39,772 bases of DNA from Pseudonocardia kujensis. GTDB taxonomy: Bacteria; Actinomycetota; Actinomycetes; Mycobacteriales; Pseudonocardiaceae. Within the stretch, counting starts at the first letter, position 1. The number at the start of each line of letters is the position of its first letter. The notes below the pieces were generated by a model, which saw only the letters and a program-made list of their open reading frames with translations, had not been told where the DNA came from and ran no database searches. Where the stretch lies: positions 1 to 39,772 of the forward strand of contig NZ_JAJSOK010000069.1 of the NCBI RefSeq assembly GCF_021283305.1. Direction: 5' to 3'. Positions 23,253 through 31,564 of this stretch are shown here, one piece after another. A program made the position numbers and the translations under genes.

Positions 23253-24136
23253 CCGCGCCGGTCGGCGTCGACCTGTACGCCCGCGGTACGGCGACCCTGC
23301 TCGCGGCGTGGGAGGAGTACGCCCGCGGGGCCGCGGGGGCGGCCGTGCACCGTCTCGCGGGCGCGGCCGCCGCGGTCTTCCCCCGCGGGCCCGAGCGCGA
23401 CGTCTACAACAACGCGGTCCTCGTCGGAGGCCTCCGCTCCCCGGAGCGCACCGCCGCACTCGACGCGATGGAGGAGGTCTACGCGGCCGCCGGCGTCACG
23501 CGGTTCGCGGCCTGGGTGCACGAGGACGACCGGGCGATGCGGGCGGACCTGGAGCGCCGCGGGTACGGCCTCGACGAGACCACGCGGGCGATGGGCCTGT
23601 CCCTCGACGACCTGCGCGTGCCCCGCCCGGCGCTCGACCTCGCCCCGCCGGACTGGGCCGGGTACCTGCGCGTGATCGAGGTGCCGGCGGACCTGCTGGC
23701 GGGGGCCGACCACGCCGCGTTCCACGTCGTGGTCGCGCGGCTGGGGACCGAGGCGGTCGCAGCGGCGATGGCGTACGACCACGGCGACGACTGCGGGATC
23801 TACAACGTCGGGACGCTCGCCCCCGCGCGGCGGCGCGGGTTCGGCACCGCGGTGACCGCGCTCCTGCTGCACGAGGCGCGGGACCGCGGCCGCCGCACCG
23901 CGAGTCTGCAGGCCACGCCGATGGCCGAGCACCTCTACGCGGCGCTCGGGTTCCGGGACCTCGGCCGGATCCTCGAGTTCGTCCCGGAGGTGCGCCTCCG
24001 CCGGACGGCCACGACCAGCCAGAGCAGGAACCCGGCCGTCGGGAAGGCCGCGCCGGCGATGCTCACGCCGGCCCAGCCGTGGGTCGCGTACAGCGCCGAC
24101 GACAGCCCGCTGCCCGCGGCACCGCCGAGGAAGTAG
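23249..24136 (+). CDS. GNAT-family acetyltransferase
   Basis: A 295-residue protein coupled to the preceding fusion gene. The N-terminal half is an acetyltransferase-like region without a clear CoA loop (RDVYNNAVLVGGL; RFAAWVHEDDRAMRADLERRGY). The second half carries the GNAT signature NVGTLAPARRRGFGTAVTALLL, and LQATPMAEHLYAALGFRDLG. The last 50 residues (after EFVPEVRLRR) do not belong to the fold and read through the end of the convergent MFS gene, with a 202-bp overlap. The substrate is not known. Confidence 0.75.
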   Translation: MTAPVGVDLYARGTATLLAAWEEYARGAAGAAVHRLAGAAAAVFPRGPERDVYNNAVLVGGLRSPERTAALDAMEEVYAAAGVTRFAAWVHEDDRAMRADLERRGYGLDETTRAMGLSLDDLRVPRPALDLAPPDWAGYLRVIEVPADLLAGADHAAFHVVVARLGTEAVAAAMAYDHGDDCGIYNVGTLAPARRRGFGTAVTALLLHEARDRGRRTASLQATPMAEHLYAALGFRDLGRILEFVPEVRLRRTATTSQSRNPAVGKAAPAMLTPAQPWVAYSADDSPLPAAPPRK

Positions 24137-25164
24137 CTGGTCATGTAGGCCGTGTTGAGCCGACTGCGCGCCTGCGGCTGCAGCGCGTAGATCGTGTTCT
24201 GGTTGCTGATGTGGCTGCCCTGCACGCCCAGGTCGAACACGACCAACCCGATCGCGAGCGCGACCAGGGAGAACGCGCCCAGTCCGAGCGGGATCCAGGA
24301 CAGCGCCACGAGCCCGAGGAACGCCCCGGTCGCGCCGAAGGAGTGCCCGCGGTCGGCGAGCCGGCCCGCGAACCGCGCCGCGACCGCCCCGGCCACGCCG
24401 AACAGCGCGAACAGGCCGATCGTCGCCTCCGAGAGCCGGTACGGCGGCGCGGCCAGCAGGAACCCGACGCTCGTCCACAGCGCCCCGAACGACGCGTAGC
24501 CCGACGCCCCGAGCGCCATTCGGAACCGGAGCACCGGCTCGTCGCGGATCAGCCGGACCACCGAGAGCAGCAGCCGCGGGTACGGCAGCGACGTGCTCGG
24601 CGCGACCACCGGGAGGGTCCGCCACAGGGCGAGCACCGCGACCGCGGTCAGCGCGGCACCGAGCGCGAACACCCCGCGCCAGCCGACGACCTCCGCCACC
24701 AGCCCGGCGACGACCCGCGACACGAGGATCCCGATCAGCAGCCCGCTCATGACGGTGCTCACCACGCGGCCCTGCTCGCCCTCGGGCGCGATCGACGCCG
24801 AGAAGGGGACGAGGATCTGCGCCGCGACCGTGGTGAGGCCGACGAACCCGGCCGCGGCCGCGAGGACCGGGAGCGTCGGGGACAGCGCCACGACCACCAG
24901 CCCGAGGACCGTCACCGACAGCATCGTGACCACGAGCCGACGGCGTTCGAGCAGGTCACCGAGGGGGACGAGGGTCGCCAGGCCCAACGCGTAGGACAGC
25001 TGGATCAGGGTCAGCACCGCGCCGATCGCCGACGAGGGCACCGCGAAGTGCGCGGACAGCGCCGCCTCGAGCGGCTGCGCGTAGTAGTTGTTCGCGATGA
25101 TCACGCCGGTCGCGAAGGTCATCGCGGCGACGGCCCGGGTGCGGGCACGGTCAGGGGTCGTCAC
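23935..25164 (-). CDS. MFS transporter
   Basis: A 409-residue inner-membrane protein with about twelve helices (MTFATGVIIANNYYAQPLEA at helix 1; GDLLERRRLVVTMLSV after helix 2; SGLLIGILVSRVVAG at helix 5). It resembles the YgaY/AraJ-like drug and sugar efflux group. GTG at 25164 is preferred because a 12-residue upstream extension (GTG 25200) has no hydrophobic or conserved character; neither has a good ribosome-binding site. The basic C-terminal tail overlaps the GNAT gene. It is divergent from purU over a 77-bp gap. Confidence 0.82.
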   Translation of the reverse strand: MTTPDRARTRAVAAMTFATGVIIANNYYAQPLEAALSAHFAVPSSAIGAVLTLIQLSYALGLATLVPLGDLLERRRLVVTMLSVTVLGLVVVALSPTLPVLAAAAGFVGLTTVAAQILVPFSASIAPEGEQGRVVSTVMSGLLIGILVSRVVAGLVAEVVGWRGVFALGAALTAVAVLALWRTLPVVAPSTSLPYPRLLLSVVRLIRDEPVLRFRMALGASGYASFGALWTSVGFLLAAPPYRLSEATIGLFALFGVAGAVAARFAGRLADRGHSFGATGAFLGLVALSWIPLGLGAFSLVALAIGLVVFDLGVQGSHISNQNTIYALQPQARSRLNTAYMTSYFLGGAAGSGLSSALYATHGWAGVSIAGAAFPTAGFLLWLVVAVRRRRTSGTNSRIRPRSRNPSAA

Positions 25165-25208
25165 GCAACGATCGTGCGTCGCGGTCCGGTCGTGGCGCAC
25201 CCCACGCG

Positions 25209-25221
25209 GAACGTGACGTTC
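25209..25221. promoter_or_regulatory. 13-bp perfect palindrome between divergent MFS gene and purU
   Basis: GAACGTGACGTTC has perfect 6-bp arms around a central G and lies 20 bp before the purU start and 44 bp from the MFS start. It is a candidate operator for either gene. Confidence 0.35.
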
Positions 25222-25241
25222 GCGATGGCACCCTTGTCGTC

Positions 25242-26135
25242 GTGCAACCGGAAGCCGACCGCCGCTACGTCATCACCTTCAGCTGCCCCGACCGCACGGG
25301 CATCGTCGCGCGGATCGCCGGTTTCCTCGCCGAGACGGGTGCCTGGATCGTCGAGGCCGCCTACCACGCCGACGCGGAGGAGGGCTGGTTCTTCACCCGC
25401 CAGGCCGTCCGGGCGTCGTCCGTGCCCTTCGACGTCGACGAGCTCCGCGCCCGCTTCGCCGCCATCGCCGAGGAGTTCGGGCCCGAGGCCACCTGGCGGG
25501 TCACGGACAGCGGGGTGCCCAAGCACGCCGTCCTGCTCGTGACCCGCGAGCCCCACTGCCTGCACGACCTGCTCGGTCGCGTCGCCGCCCGCGAGCTCCC
25601 GGTCACGCTCGACGCCGTGGTCGGCAACCACGAGGACCTCGCGCCGCTGGTCAAGGCGCACGGCGTCCCGTTCCACCACGTGCCCTTCCCCGGCCCGCGC
25701 GACCCGAAGCGGGAGCAGGGCAAGGTGGAGTCGTTCGAGAAGGTCCGCCAGATCGTCGACGCCCACGAGCCCGACGCCATCGTGCTCGCCCGGTTCATGC
25801 AGATCCTGCCCGCGCACCTGTGCGAGGAGTGGGCGGGCCGGGCGATCAACATCCACCACAGCTTCCTGCCGTCCTTCGCGGGCGCACGCCCGTACCACCA
25901 GGCGCACGCCCGCGGCGTGAAGCTGGTCGGCGCCACCTGCCACTACGCCACGGCCGACCTCGACGCCGGCCCGATCATCGAGCAGGACGTCATCCGGGTC
26001 GACCACGGCGACACGGTCGCCGACATGGTCCGGCGCGGCCGGGACGCCGAGCGCCTGGTCCTCGCGCGGGGCCTGCGCTGGCACCTCGAGGACCGGGTGC
26101 TGGTGCACGGCAACAAGACCGTGGTCTTCCGGTAG
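25242..26135 (+). CDS. purU: formyltetrahydrofolate deformylase
   Basis: A 297-residue cytoplasmic enzyme that hydrolyses 10-formyl-THF to formate and THF, balancing one-carbon units with purine synthesis. Residues 8-85 are an ACT domain (YVITFSCPDRTGIVARIAGF). Residues 94-297 are the formyltransferase-like domain with the active-site triad Asn203, His205 (INIHHSFLPSFAGARPYHQA) and Asp241 (ADLDAGPIIEQD). Full length for the family. GTG at 25242 has no Shine-Dalgarno site. Confidence 0.93.
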   Translation: MQPEADRRYVITFSCPDRTGIVARIAGFLAETGAWIVEAAYHADAEEGWFFTRQAVRASSVPFDVDELRARFAAIAEEFGPEATWRVTDSGVPKHAVLLVTREPHCLHDLLGRVAARELPVTLDAVVGNHEDLAPLVKAHGVPFHHVPFPGPRDPKREQGKVESFEKVRQIVDAHEPDAIVLARFMQILPAHLCEEWAGRAINIHHSFLPSFAGARPYHQAHARGVKLVGATCHYATADLDAGPIIEQDVIRVDHGDTVADMVRRGRDAERLVLARGLRWHLEDRVLVHGNKTVVFR

Positions 26136-26144
26136 GACGTTCCG

Positions 26145-27542
26145 TCAGGCGGGCTTGATGTTGACGTTGCCGCGGAAGAGGTTCGCCGGGTCGTAGCGGC
26201 CCTTGATCCCGGCGAGGCGGTCGTACTTCGCGGCACCGTAGGTGGCCCGGACGCGGTCGTCGTCGTCGCTGTCGAAGTAGTTCACGTACGCCCCCGCCGT
26301 GCCGGCGAGGGGGCGGACGATCTCGGCGGTGTCACGCACCCACTGCCGGTCGGCCGCCAGCGTCCGCGCATCGGTGGCCGCCGCGACGAGGTCGACGACG
26401 TACTGGACCTGCCGGCGGCCGCCGTAGGCCGTGGCGTCGTCGGCCACGCGGGTGTACGCGCCGATCAACGGGAAGGCGAAGGAGAAGCTCATCGGCGAGG
26501 TCTTGGCGCGCGCCCGGGAGTAGAGCACCTCGAGCGCGTCGTCACCCAGCTCCTCGAGGTAGAGCGACTTCTCGTAGTAGAAGCCGCCCCAGGGGGCCGA
26601 GTCGTCGATCGCCTGCTGGGCGCCCGCGTACGGCATCGGCGTCACGAGCTCGAACAACGGTGGGGCGTCCCGGTGCAGGGGCTCGAGGATCTGCGCGTGC
26701 TCCTCCGCGGAGCCGAAGCTCACGAGGATCAGCGCGCTGCCGAGCGCGAAGTGGTGTTCCTCCGGCACGAACGGCGCGGGCGGCGCGTTGAGCCCGATCG
26801 CGAAGAGGCATCCGGCCTTGTCCGGGAGGTCGGCCACGACGTCCCGGCAGGCCCGCAGCGGGGCCGTGCCGGCGTCCTGGTGCCAGAACAGCAGGGCGAA
26901 CTGCACCTCCGGGCCGACCGGGTGCAGCCGGAACTCGAACGAGGTGACCACGCCGAAGTTCCCACCGCCGCCCCGCAGCGCCCAGAACAGGTCCGGGTGC
27001 TCGTCGGCGGAGGCGGCGACGAGGCTGCCGTCGGCCAGCACGACCTCGGCGCGGAGCAAATTGTCGATCGTCAGCCCGTGCAGTCCGGTCAGGTAGCCCA
27101 TGCCGCCGCCGAGGGTCAGCCCGGCGACGCCGGTGTGGCTGACCGTCCCGGCGGGCACGGCCAGACCGTGCTCCTGCGTCGCGGCGTCGAGCTCGGCGAG
27201 GGACGCCCCGGGCTGGACGACCGCGCGGCGCCGCGTGGGGTCCACGGAGATCGACTTCATCGGCGACAGGTCGATCGTCAGGCCGTCGTCGCAGATCGCC
27301 CGACCGGCGACGCCGTGCGCCCCGCCGCGGACCGCGAGCTCCAGGCCCTCCTCCCGGGCCAGGTCGACGGCGGCCGCGACGTCGCCGGCGGTGCGGCACT
27401 GCACGATCAGCGCGGGCCGACGGTCGATCTCGCCGTTCCAGAGCGCTCGGGCGTCGTCGTACCCGGCCTCGCCCGGGAGCAGGGCCGTGCCCTCGATCCG
27501 CGCTCGCAAGGCATCCACGTCGAACCTGGCCGTGCTCGTCAT
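26145..27542 (-). CDS. FAD-binding oxidase of the berberine-bridge (BBE) type
   Basis: A 465-residue flavoprotein. The PP-loop region has VRGGAHGVAGRA (His76, the likely covalent FAD attachment), then VSHTGVAGLTLGGGMGYLTG without the cysteine used for a second FAD bond. The C-terminal BBE segment ends YFDSDDDDRVRATYGAAKYD and RYDPANLFRGNVNI. Such enzymes oxidise alcohols, sugars or secondary metabolites. ATG at 27542 is set by GAGGAGGGG 5 nt upstream; a longer frame to 27560 lacks this. A fragment of a second copy lies immediately upstream. No signal peptide is seen. Confidence 0.87.
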   Translation of the reverse strand: MTSTARFDVDALRARIEGTALLPGEAGYDDARALWNGEIDRRPALIVQCRTAGDVAAAVDLAREEGLELAVRGGAHGVAGRAICDDGLTIDLSPMKSISVDPTRRRAVVQPGASLAELDAATQEHGLAVPAGTVSHTGVAGLTLGGGMGYLTGLHGLTIDNLLRAEVVLADGSLVAASADEHPDLFWALRGGGGNFGVVTSFEFRLHPVGPEVQFALLFWHQDAGTAPLRACRDVVADLPDKAGCLFAIGLNAPPAPFVPEEHHFALGSALILVSFGSAEEHAQILEPLHRDAPPLFELVTPMPYAGAQQAIDDSAPWGGFYYEKSLYLEELGDDALEVLYSRARAKTSPMSFSFAFPLIGAYTRVADDATAYGGRRQVQYVVDLVAAATDARTLAADRQWVRDTAEIVRPLAGTAGAYVNYFDSDDDDRVRATYGAAKYDRLAGIKGRYDPANLFRGNVNIKPA

Positions 27543-27584
27543 CTCGCCCCTCCTCGGCATCGGGGGTCGAGTGTGCGAGGCAGC

Positions 27585-27872
27585 TCACCAGGGCCGCTGT
27601 ACGTACTTCCCGCACTCGAACGCCGGGCGCTCGGCCAGCGTGTCGACGACCTCGTCCGGCATCGCGTCGAGGTACAGGCCCTTCGCGTAGGCGTGGATCC
27701 CCCAGGGCTCGGCCTCGTCGAGCATCTGCTGGAGCCCGACGTACGGGATGGGCGTCCGCACCTCGAACAGCGGGGCGAGCGCCTCCCGCAACGGCGCCAT
27801 CGCGGCCGCGTGCTCGTCGGCACTGCCGAAGCCGACCACGATCACGTCGACACCCCGCCGGAAGTGCCGGTC
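27585..27872 (-). pseudogene. fragment of a second BBE-type FAD oxidase gene
   Basis: The frame reads HFRRGVDVIVVGFGSADEH onward and aligns with the middle of the intact neighbour (HFALGSALILVSFGSAEEH). The alignment continues through LFEVRTPIPYVGLQQMLDEA against LFELVTPMPYAGAQQAIDDS, and a PWG..Y.KGLYLD block. Similarity stops after about 70 residues; the rest ends abruptly at ECGKYVQRPW. FAD-binding parts on both sides are missing. A GTG at 27845 could start an 86-residue protein, but the piece is best read as a truncated tandem duplicate. It is diverged, so the duplication is not recent. Confidence 0.7.
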
Positions 27873-27934
27873 TCGAACTTCGCACCGAGAAGGAGTCCGT
27901 GACGAAGGCCACCACTACCCCGAGAACGCCGAAC

Positions 27935-27960
27935 GGCGCCCCTCCGTCAGAAGGGACGCC
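27935..27960 (-). terminator. weak hairpin downstream of lon
   Basis: GGCGCCCCT and AGGGACGCC form a 9-bp stem with one mismatch, 19 nt after the lon stop on the minus strand. No U-tract follows. Confidence 0.3.
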
Positions 27961-27978
27961 GTCCGGGAATTGCGTGGA

Positions 27979-30285
27979 TCAGGCGGCGACGCGCTGCTCC
28001 ACCGGCTCGAGCGCGATCTCGAGGACCTCGCTCACGTCGGCGACCGGGTGCACCCGGAGCTCGCCGCGCACCGACTCCGGCAGGTCGTCGAGGTCGGGCT
28101 CGTTGCGCTTCGGGATGATCACGTCGGTCAGGCCTGCCCGGTGGGCGGCCAGCAGCTTCTGCTTGACCCCGCCGATCGGGAGCACCTTGCCCTGCAGCGT
28201 GACCTCGCCGGTCATGCCGACCGACGACCGCACCGGGCGCCCCGAGGCGAGCGACGCCAGCGCCGTCGTCATGGTGACGCCGGCCGACGGGCCGTCCTTC
28301 GGGACCGCACCCGCGGGCACGTGCACGTGCAGCTTCTTCGACGCCAGGTCCCCCGCCAGCCCGCGCGAGCGCAGGTAGGACAGGGCGATCGACACCGACT
28401 CGGTCATGACCTCACCGAGCTGGCCGGTGATCGTCAGGCCGGGGTCGCCGTCCATCTTCGTGGCCTCGATGAACAGGACGTCGCCGCCCGCGCCGGTCAC
28501 CGCCAGGCCGGTCGCCACGCCCGGGACGGAGGTGCGCTCCGCCGACTCCGGGGTGAACCTCGGCCGGCCCAGGTACTTGACCAGGGTGTCGGCGTCGACG
28601 TGGATCGGCGCCTCCTGCCCCGAGTCGAGCCCGACGGCGGCCTTCCGCAGGACCTTCGCCAGGCCCCGCTCCAGCTGCCGCACGCCCGCCTCGCGGGTGT
28701 ACTCGGCGGCGATCATGCCCAGCGCGACCTCGGAGAACTCGACGTCCGTCGGCTCCAGGCCGGCCTTCTCGACCTGCCGCGGCAGCAGGTGGTCGCGGGC
28801 GATCGCGATCTTCTCCTGCTCGGTGTAGCCGTCGAGCGTCACGACCTCCATGCGGTCCGCCAGCGGGCCCGGAATGGCCTCGCCGACGTTCGCGGTCGCG
28901 AGGAACAGCACGTTCGACAGGTCCAGGTCCACTTCGAGGTAGTGGTCGCGGAACGTGTGGTTCTGCGCCGGGTCGAGCACCTCGAGCAGGGCCGCGGACG
29001 GGTCGCCGCGGTAGTCGCTGCCGACCTTGTCGATCTCGTCGAGCAGCACGACGGGGTTCATCGTGCCCGCCTCGCGGATCGCGCGGACGATGCGGCCGGG
29101 CAGCGCGCCGACGTAGGTGCGCCGGTGACCGCGGATCTCCGCCTCGTCGCGCACGCCGCCCAGGGCGACGCGGACGAACGTGCGGCCGAGCGCGCGGGCC
29201 ACGGACTCACCCAGCGACGTCTTGCCGACGCCGGGCGGGCCGACGAGCGCCAGCACGGCACCCGAGCCGCGGCCGCCGACGGTGTCCAGGCCCTTGCGGT
29301 TGCGCCGCGAGCGGACGGCGAGGAACTCGACCAGCCGCTCCTTGACGTCGTCGAGGCCGGCGTGGTCGGCGTCCAGGATCCGCCGGGCCTCGACCAGGTC
29401 GTCGGTGTCGACGGTGGTCTCGTTCCACGGCATGTCGAGGATCGTGTCGAGCCAGGTGCGGATCCAGCCCGACTCCGGGCTCTGGTCCGACGCCCGCTCC
29501 AGCTTGCCGACCTCGGTCAGCGCGGCCTTGCGGACGTGCTCGGGCAGGTCGGCGGCCTCGACGCGGGCGCGGTAGTCGTCCTCGCCCTCGGGGTCGCCCT
29601 CGCCGAGCTCCTTGCGGATCGCGGCGAGCTGCTGGCGCAGCAGGAACTCGCGCTGCTGCTTCTCCATGCCCTCGCGGACGTCGTTCGAGATCTTCTCGGT
29701 GACCTCCTGCTCGGCGACGTGCTCCTTCGTCCATCCGAGGAGCTTCTCCAGCCGGCGGGTCACGTCGGTCTCGGCGAGCAGCTCCAGCTTGTGGGAGTTG
29801 TCGAGCCAGCTCGCCCAGCCGGCCAGGTCGGCCAGCTGCCCCGGGTCCGTCGTCTGCTGGACGGAGTCGATCACCTGCCACGCGTTGCGCTGCTGCAGGA
29901 TCCCGACGACCAGGGCCTTGTACTCCTTGGCCAGCTCGTGGGTCCGGCCGGTCACGGGCGACTCGTCGACCGTCTCGGCCTCGACCCACAGGGCCGAACC
30001 CGGGCCGGTCACGCCCGAGCCGATGCGGGCCCGCGTCTCACCGCGGACCACGGCGGCACGGTCCCCGTTGGGGAGCCTGCCGATCTGTTCCAGGACCGCG
30101 ACCACACCGATCGCGGCGTACTTCCCGTCGAGGCGGGGGACGACGAGGACCTTCTTCGACGAGGCGTCCGCCACGTCGACGGCCGCCTGAACCTCCGGAG
30201 CGTCGAGCCGGACGGGCACCACCATGCCGGGCAGCACCACCGAGTCGGTCAGCGGAAGCACCGGCAGCTTCAGCGTCTGTGTCAT
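27979..30285 (-). CDS. lon: ATP-dependent protease Lon
   Basis: A 768-residue cytoplasmic AAA+ serine protease that removes damaged and regulatory proteins. The N-terminal LonN domain runs about 1-200 (LKLPVLPLTDSVVLPGMVVP). The AAA+ domain has Walker A GPPGVGKTS (Lys355) and Walker B VVLLDEIDKVG. The protease domain has the Ser667 (KDGPSAGVTM) and Lys708 (GGVKQKLLAAHRAG) dyad. ATG at 30285 gives MTQTLKLPVL; a GTG three codons earlier is in frame. A GGAAT-N18-GTT element lies just upstream, so oxidative or heat stress control is likely. Confidence 0.95.
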   Translation of the reverse strand: MTQTLKLPVLPLTDSVVLPGMVVPVRLDAPEVQAAVDVADASSKKVLVVPRLDGKYAAIGVVAVLEQIGRLPNGDRAAVVRGETRARIGSGVTGPGSALWVEAETVDESPVTGRTHELAKEYKALVVGILQQRNAWQVIDSVQQTTDPGQLADLAGWASWLDNSHKLELLAETDVTRRLEKLLGWTKEHVAEQEVTEKISNDVREGMEKQQREFLLRQQLAAIRKELGEGDPEGEDDYRARVEAADLPEHVRKAALTEVGKLERASDQSPESGWIRTWLDTILDMPWNETTVDTDDLVEARRILDADHAGLDDVKERLVEFLAVRSRRNRKGLDTVGGRGSGAVLALVGPPGVGKTSLGESVARALGRTFVRVALGGVRDEAEIRGHRRTYVGALPGRIVRAIREAGTMNPVVLLDEIDKVGSDYRGDPSAALLEVLDPAQNHTFRDHYLEVDLDLSNVLFLATANVGEAIPGPLADRMEVVTLDGYTEQEKIAIARDHLLPRQVEKAGLEPTDVEFSEVALGMIAAEYTREAGVRQLERGLAKVLRKAAVGLDSGQEAPIHVDADTLVKYLGRPRFTPESAERTSVPGVATGLAVTGAGGDVLFIEATKMDGDPGLTITGQLGEVMTESVSIALSYLRSRGLAGDLASKKLHVHVPAGAVPKDGPSAGVTMTTALASLASGRPVRSSVGMTGEVTLQGKVLPIGGVKQKLLAAHRAGLTDVIIPKRNEPDLDDLPESVRGELRVHPVADVSEVLEIALEPVEQRVAA

Positions 30286-30294
30286 GCCCGGCAC

Positions 30295-30320
30295 AACGCT
30301 TACACCGCAAGCCTCATTCC
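30295..30320 (-). promoter_or_regulatory. SigR/SigH-type promoter of lon
   Basis: On the minus strand GGAAT (30320-30316), exactly 18 nt, then GTT (30297-30295), 9 nt before the lon ATG. This is the SigR/SigH consensus GGAAT-N18-GTT; the short distance implies a leaderless or near-leaderless mRNA. The remaining 30321-30544 stretch before ybaK's stop holds no supported gene. Confidence 0.55.
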
Positions 30321-30544
30321 AGCGTTCAAGTAATTCTTCCGGGAGCGAACACAGGAACGTTGAGCCGGGGCCACTCAGCTTCGACGTCGCCGCCCGGCGC
30401 CACCCCCGTCCGACGCCGGAAGGCGTCTACCGGCGCGCCGCGCAGATCAGGAGCGACCACGCGGACGTTCGGGCGCGGACGGCCTGGTCGCGTCGGTCGA
30501 CGCCGCGCGGACAACGCGCTCGCGGAGCAGGCCGGATCGGCGGG

Positions 30545-31087
30545 TCAGACCGGGCGGGCCAGGTCCTCCACGACCTCGGCCCCGGGCAGCGCGGCGAGCA
30601 CGGCCCCGGGGACGGCGAGCTTGGAGCCGCGGATCCCGCTGCCCACGACCACGGCGTCGGCCGCCGCGACCTCCGGCGCGATCAGCAGCGGCCAGCCCTC
30701 GGGCAGCCCGAGCGGGGTGATGCCGCCGTACTCCATGCCGGTGAGCTCCACGGCCTCGGCCATCGGTGCGAACGACGCCTTGCGGACGTCGAGCCGACGC
30801 TTGACCACGCCGTTGACGTCCGCCCGGGTGGTCGCGAGGACCAGGCAGGCGGCGTACCGGACCTCGCCGGAGCGCTTGCCCGAGACCACCACGCAGTTGG
30901 CGGAGAACTCGGGCGGGGAGGCGTAGGCCTCGCAGAAGGCCGCGGTGTCGGCCAGGTCCGGGTCGATCTCCGCGACCAGCACGCCGCTCGCGTCGGGCAG
31001 CTGCGACAGCGCCTTGACGACGGGTTCGGCGAGCAGTTCGGGGTGGTCGGCGGCGGGGAGCGGGGTCAGGCGGCCGAGCACGCTCAC
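30545..31087 (-). CDS. YbaK/EbsC-family aminoacyl-tRNA deacylase-like protein
   Basis: A 180-residue protein with the YbaK/ProX fold, which hydrolyses wrongly charged tRNA such as Cys-tRNA-Pro. Visible blocks are FSANCVVVSGKRSGEVRYAA, the conserved catalytic-lysine region GVVKRRLDVRKASFAP, TGMEYGGITPLGLP and the GSGIRGSKLAV turn. GTG at 31087 overlaps the stop of the DUF2516 gene (GTGA), so the two are translationally coupled. The tRNA target is not clear. Confidence 0.8.
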   Translation of the reverse strand: MSVLGRLTPLPAADHPELLAEPVVKALSQLPDASGVLVAEIDPDLADTAAFCEAYASPPEFSANCVVVSGKRSGEVRYAACLVLATTRADVNGVVKRRLDVRKASFAPMAEAVELTGMEYGGITPLGLPEGWPLLIAPEVAAADAVVVGSGIRGSKLAVPGAVLAALPGAEVVEDLARPV

Positions 31088-31446
31088 CAGCTGTTGCCAC
31101 CCCGGGAGGCGGCGACGACGGCCGGCTTGACGTCGACCAGGTAGACCAGCATCGCGACCGTGCCGGCCAGCCAGAACAGGGTGAGCTCGCTGCGCAACCC
31201 CTGGAACGAGGCGACGACACCGAGCAGGCTGGGCGAGGAGATGACCCCGAAGACCGGGATGATCAGCAGGAACAGCGCGGCCGCGCCGGTGATGCCCAGC
31301 CAGGCGTTCTTGGTCAGCTTGCTGGCCGCCTGGAAGGCGTCGGCACGCTGGCGGACGGCATGCACGAAGGCGTATCCCGAGCACGCCGCGACCACGATGC
31401 CGATCACGCACAGCACCAGGCGGTCGAGCATGGTGAACACGTTCAC
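31084..31446 (-). CDS. DUF2516 membrane protein (Rv0476-like)
   Basis: A 120-residue protein with three or four membrane helices (LDRLVLCVIGIVVAACSGYA; NAWLGITGAAALFLLIIPVF; LFWLAGTVAMLVYLVDVKPA). It matches DUF2516, which follows the hbhA gene in mycobacteria. Function unknown. TAGTCT sits 6 nt before the GTG, so it likely has a leaderless mRNA separate from the hbhA transcript, which ends in a strong terminator. Confidence 0.82.
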   Translation of the reverse strand: MNVFTMLDRLVLCVIGIVVAACSGYAFVHAVRQRADAFQAASKLTKNAWLGITGAAALFLLIIPVFGVISSPSLLGVVASFQGLRSELTLFWLAGTVAMLVYLVDVKPAVVAASRGGNSW

Positions 31447-31516
31447 CGGGCCAGACTACGTGCGACGGCGGGATCAGGACATACCCGCACACCGTGAGCG
31501 GTGTCCCTGCAGAGGC

Positions 31517-31550
31517 CGACGGCCCCGGAGCGGGTGCTCCGGGGCCGTCG
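31517..31550 (-). terminator. terminator of the hbhA-like gene
   Basis: A perfect 15-bp stem (CGACGGCCCCGGAGC / GCTCCGGGGCCGTCG) with loop GGGT, 14 nt after the stop; outer GTGTCC/GGACAC arms can extend it. Confidence 0.8.
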
Positions 31551-31564
31551 GGACACGAGCTGCG

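Noticed and set aside
30286..30360. ClgR operator or HspR HAIR element upstream of lon
   Set aside because: Only partial half-sites (GTTCGC, CTTGAA) were found; the partner half-sites are absent.
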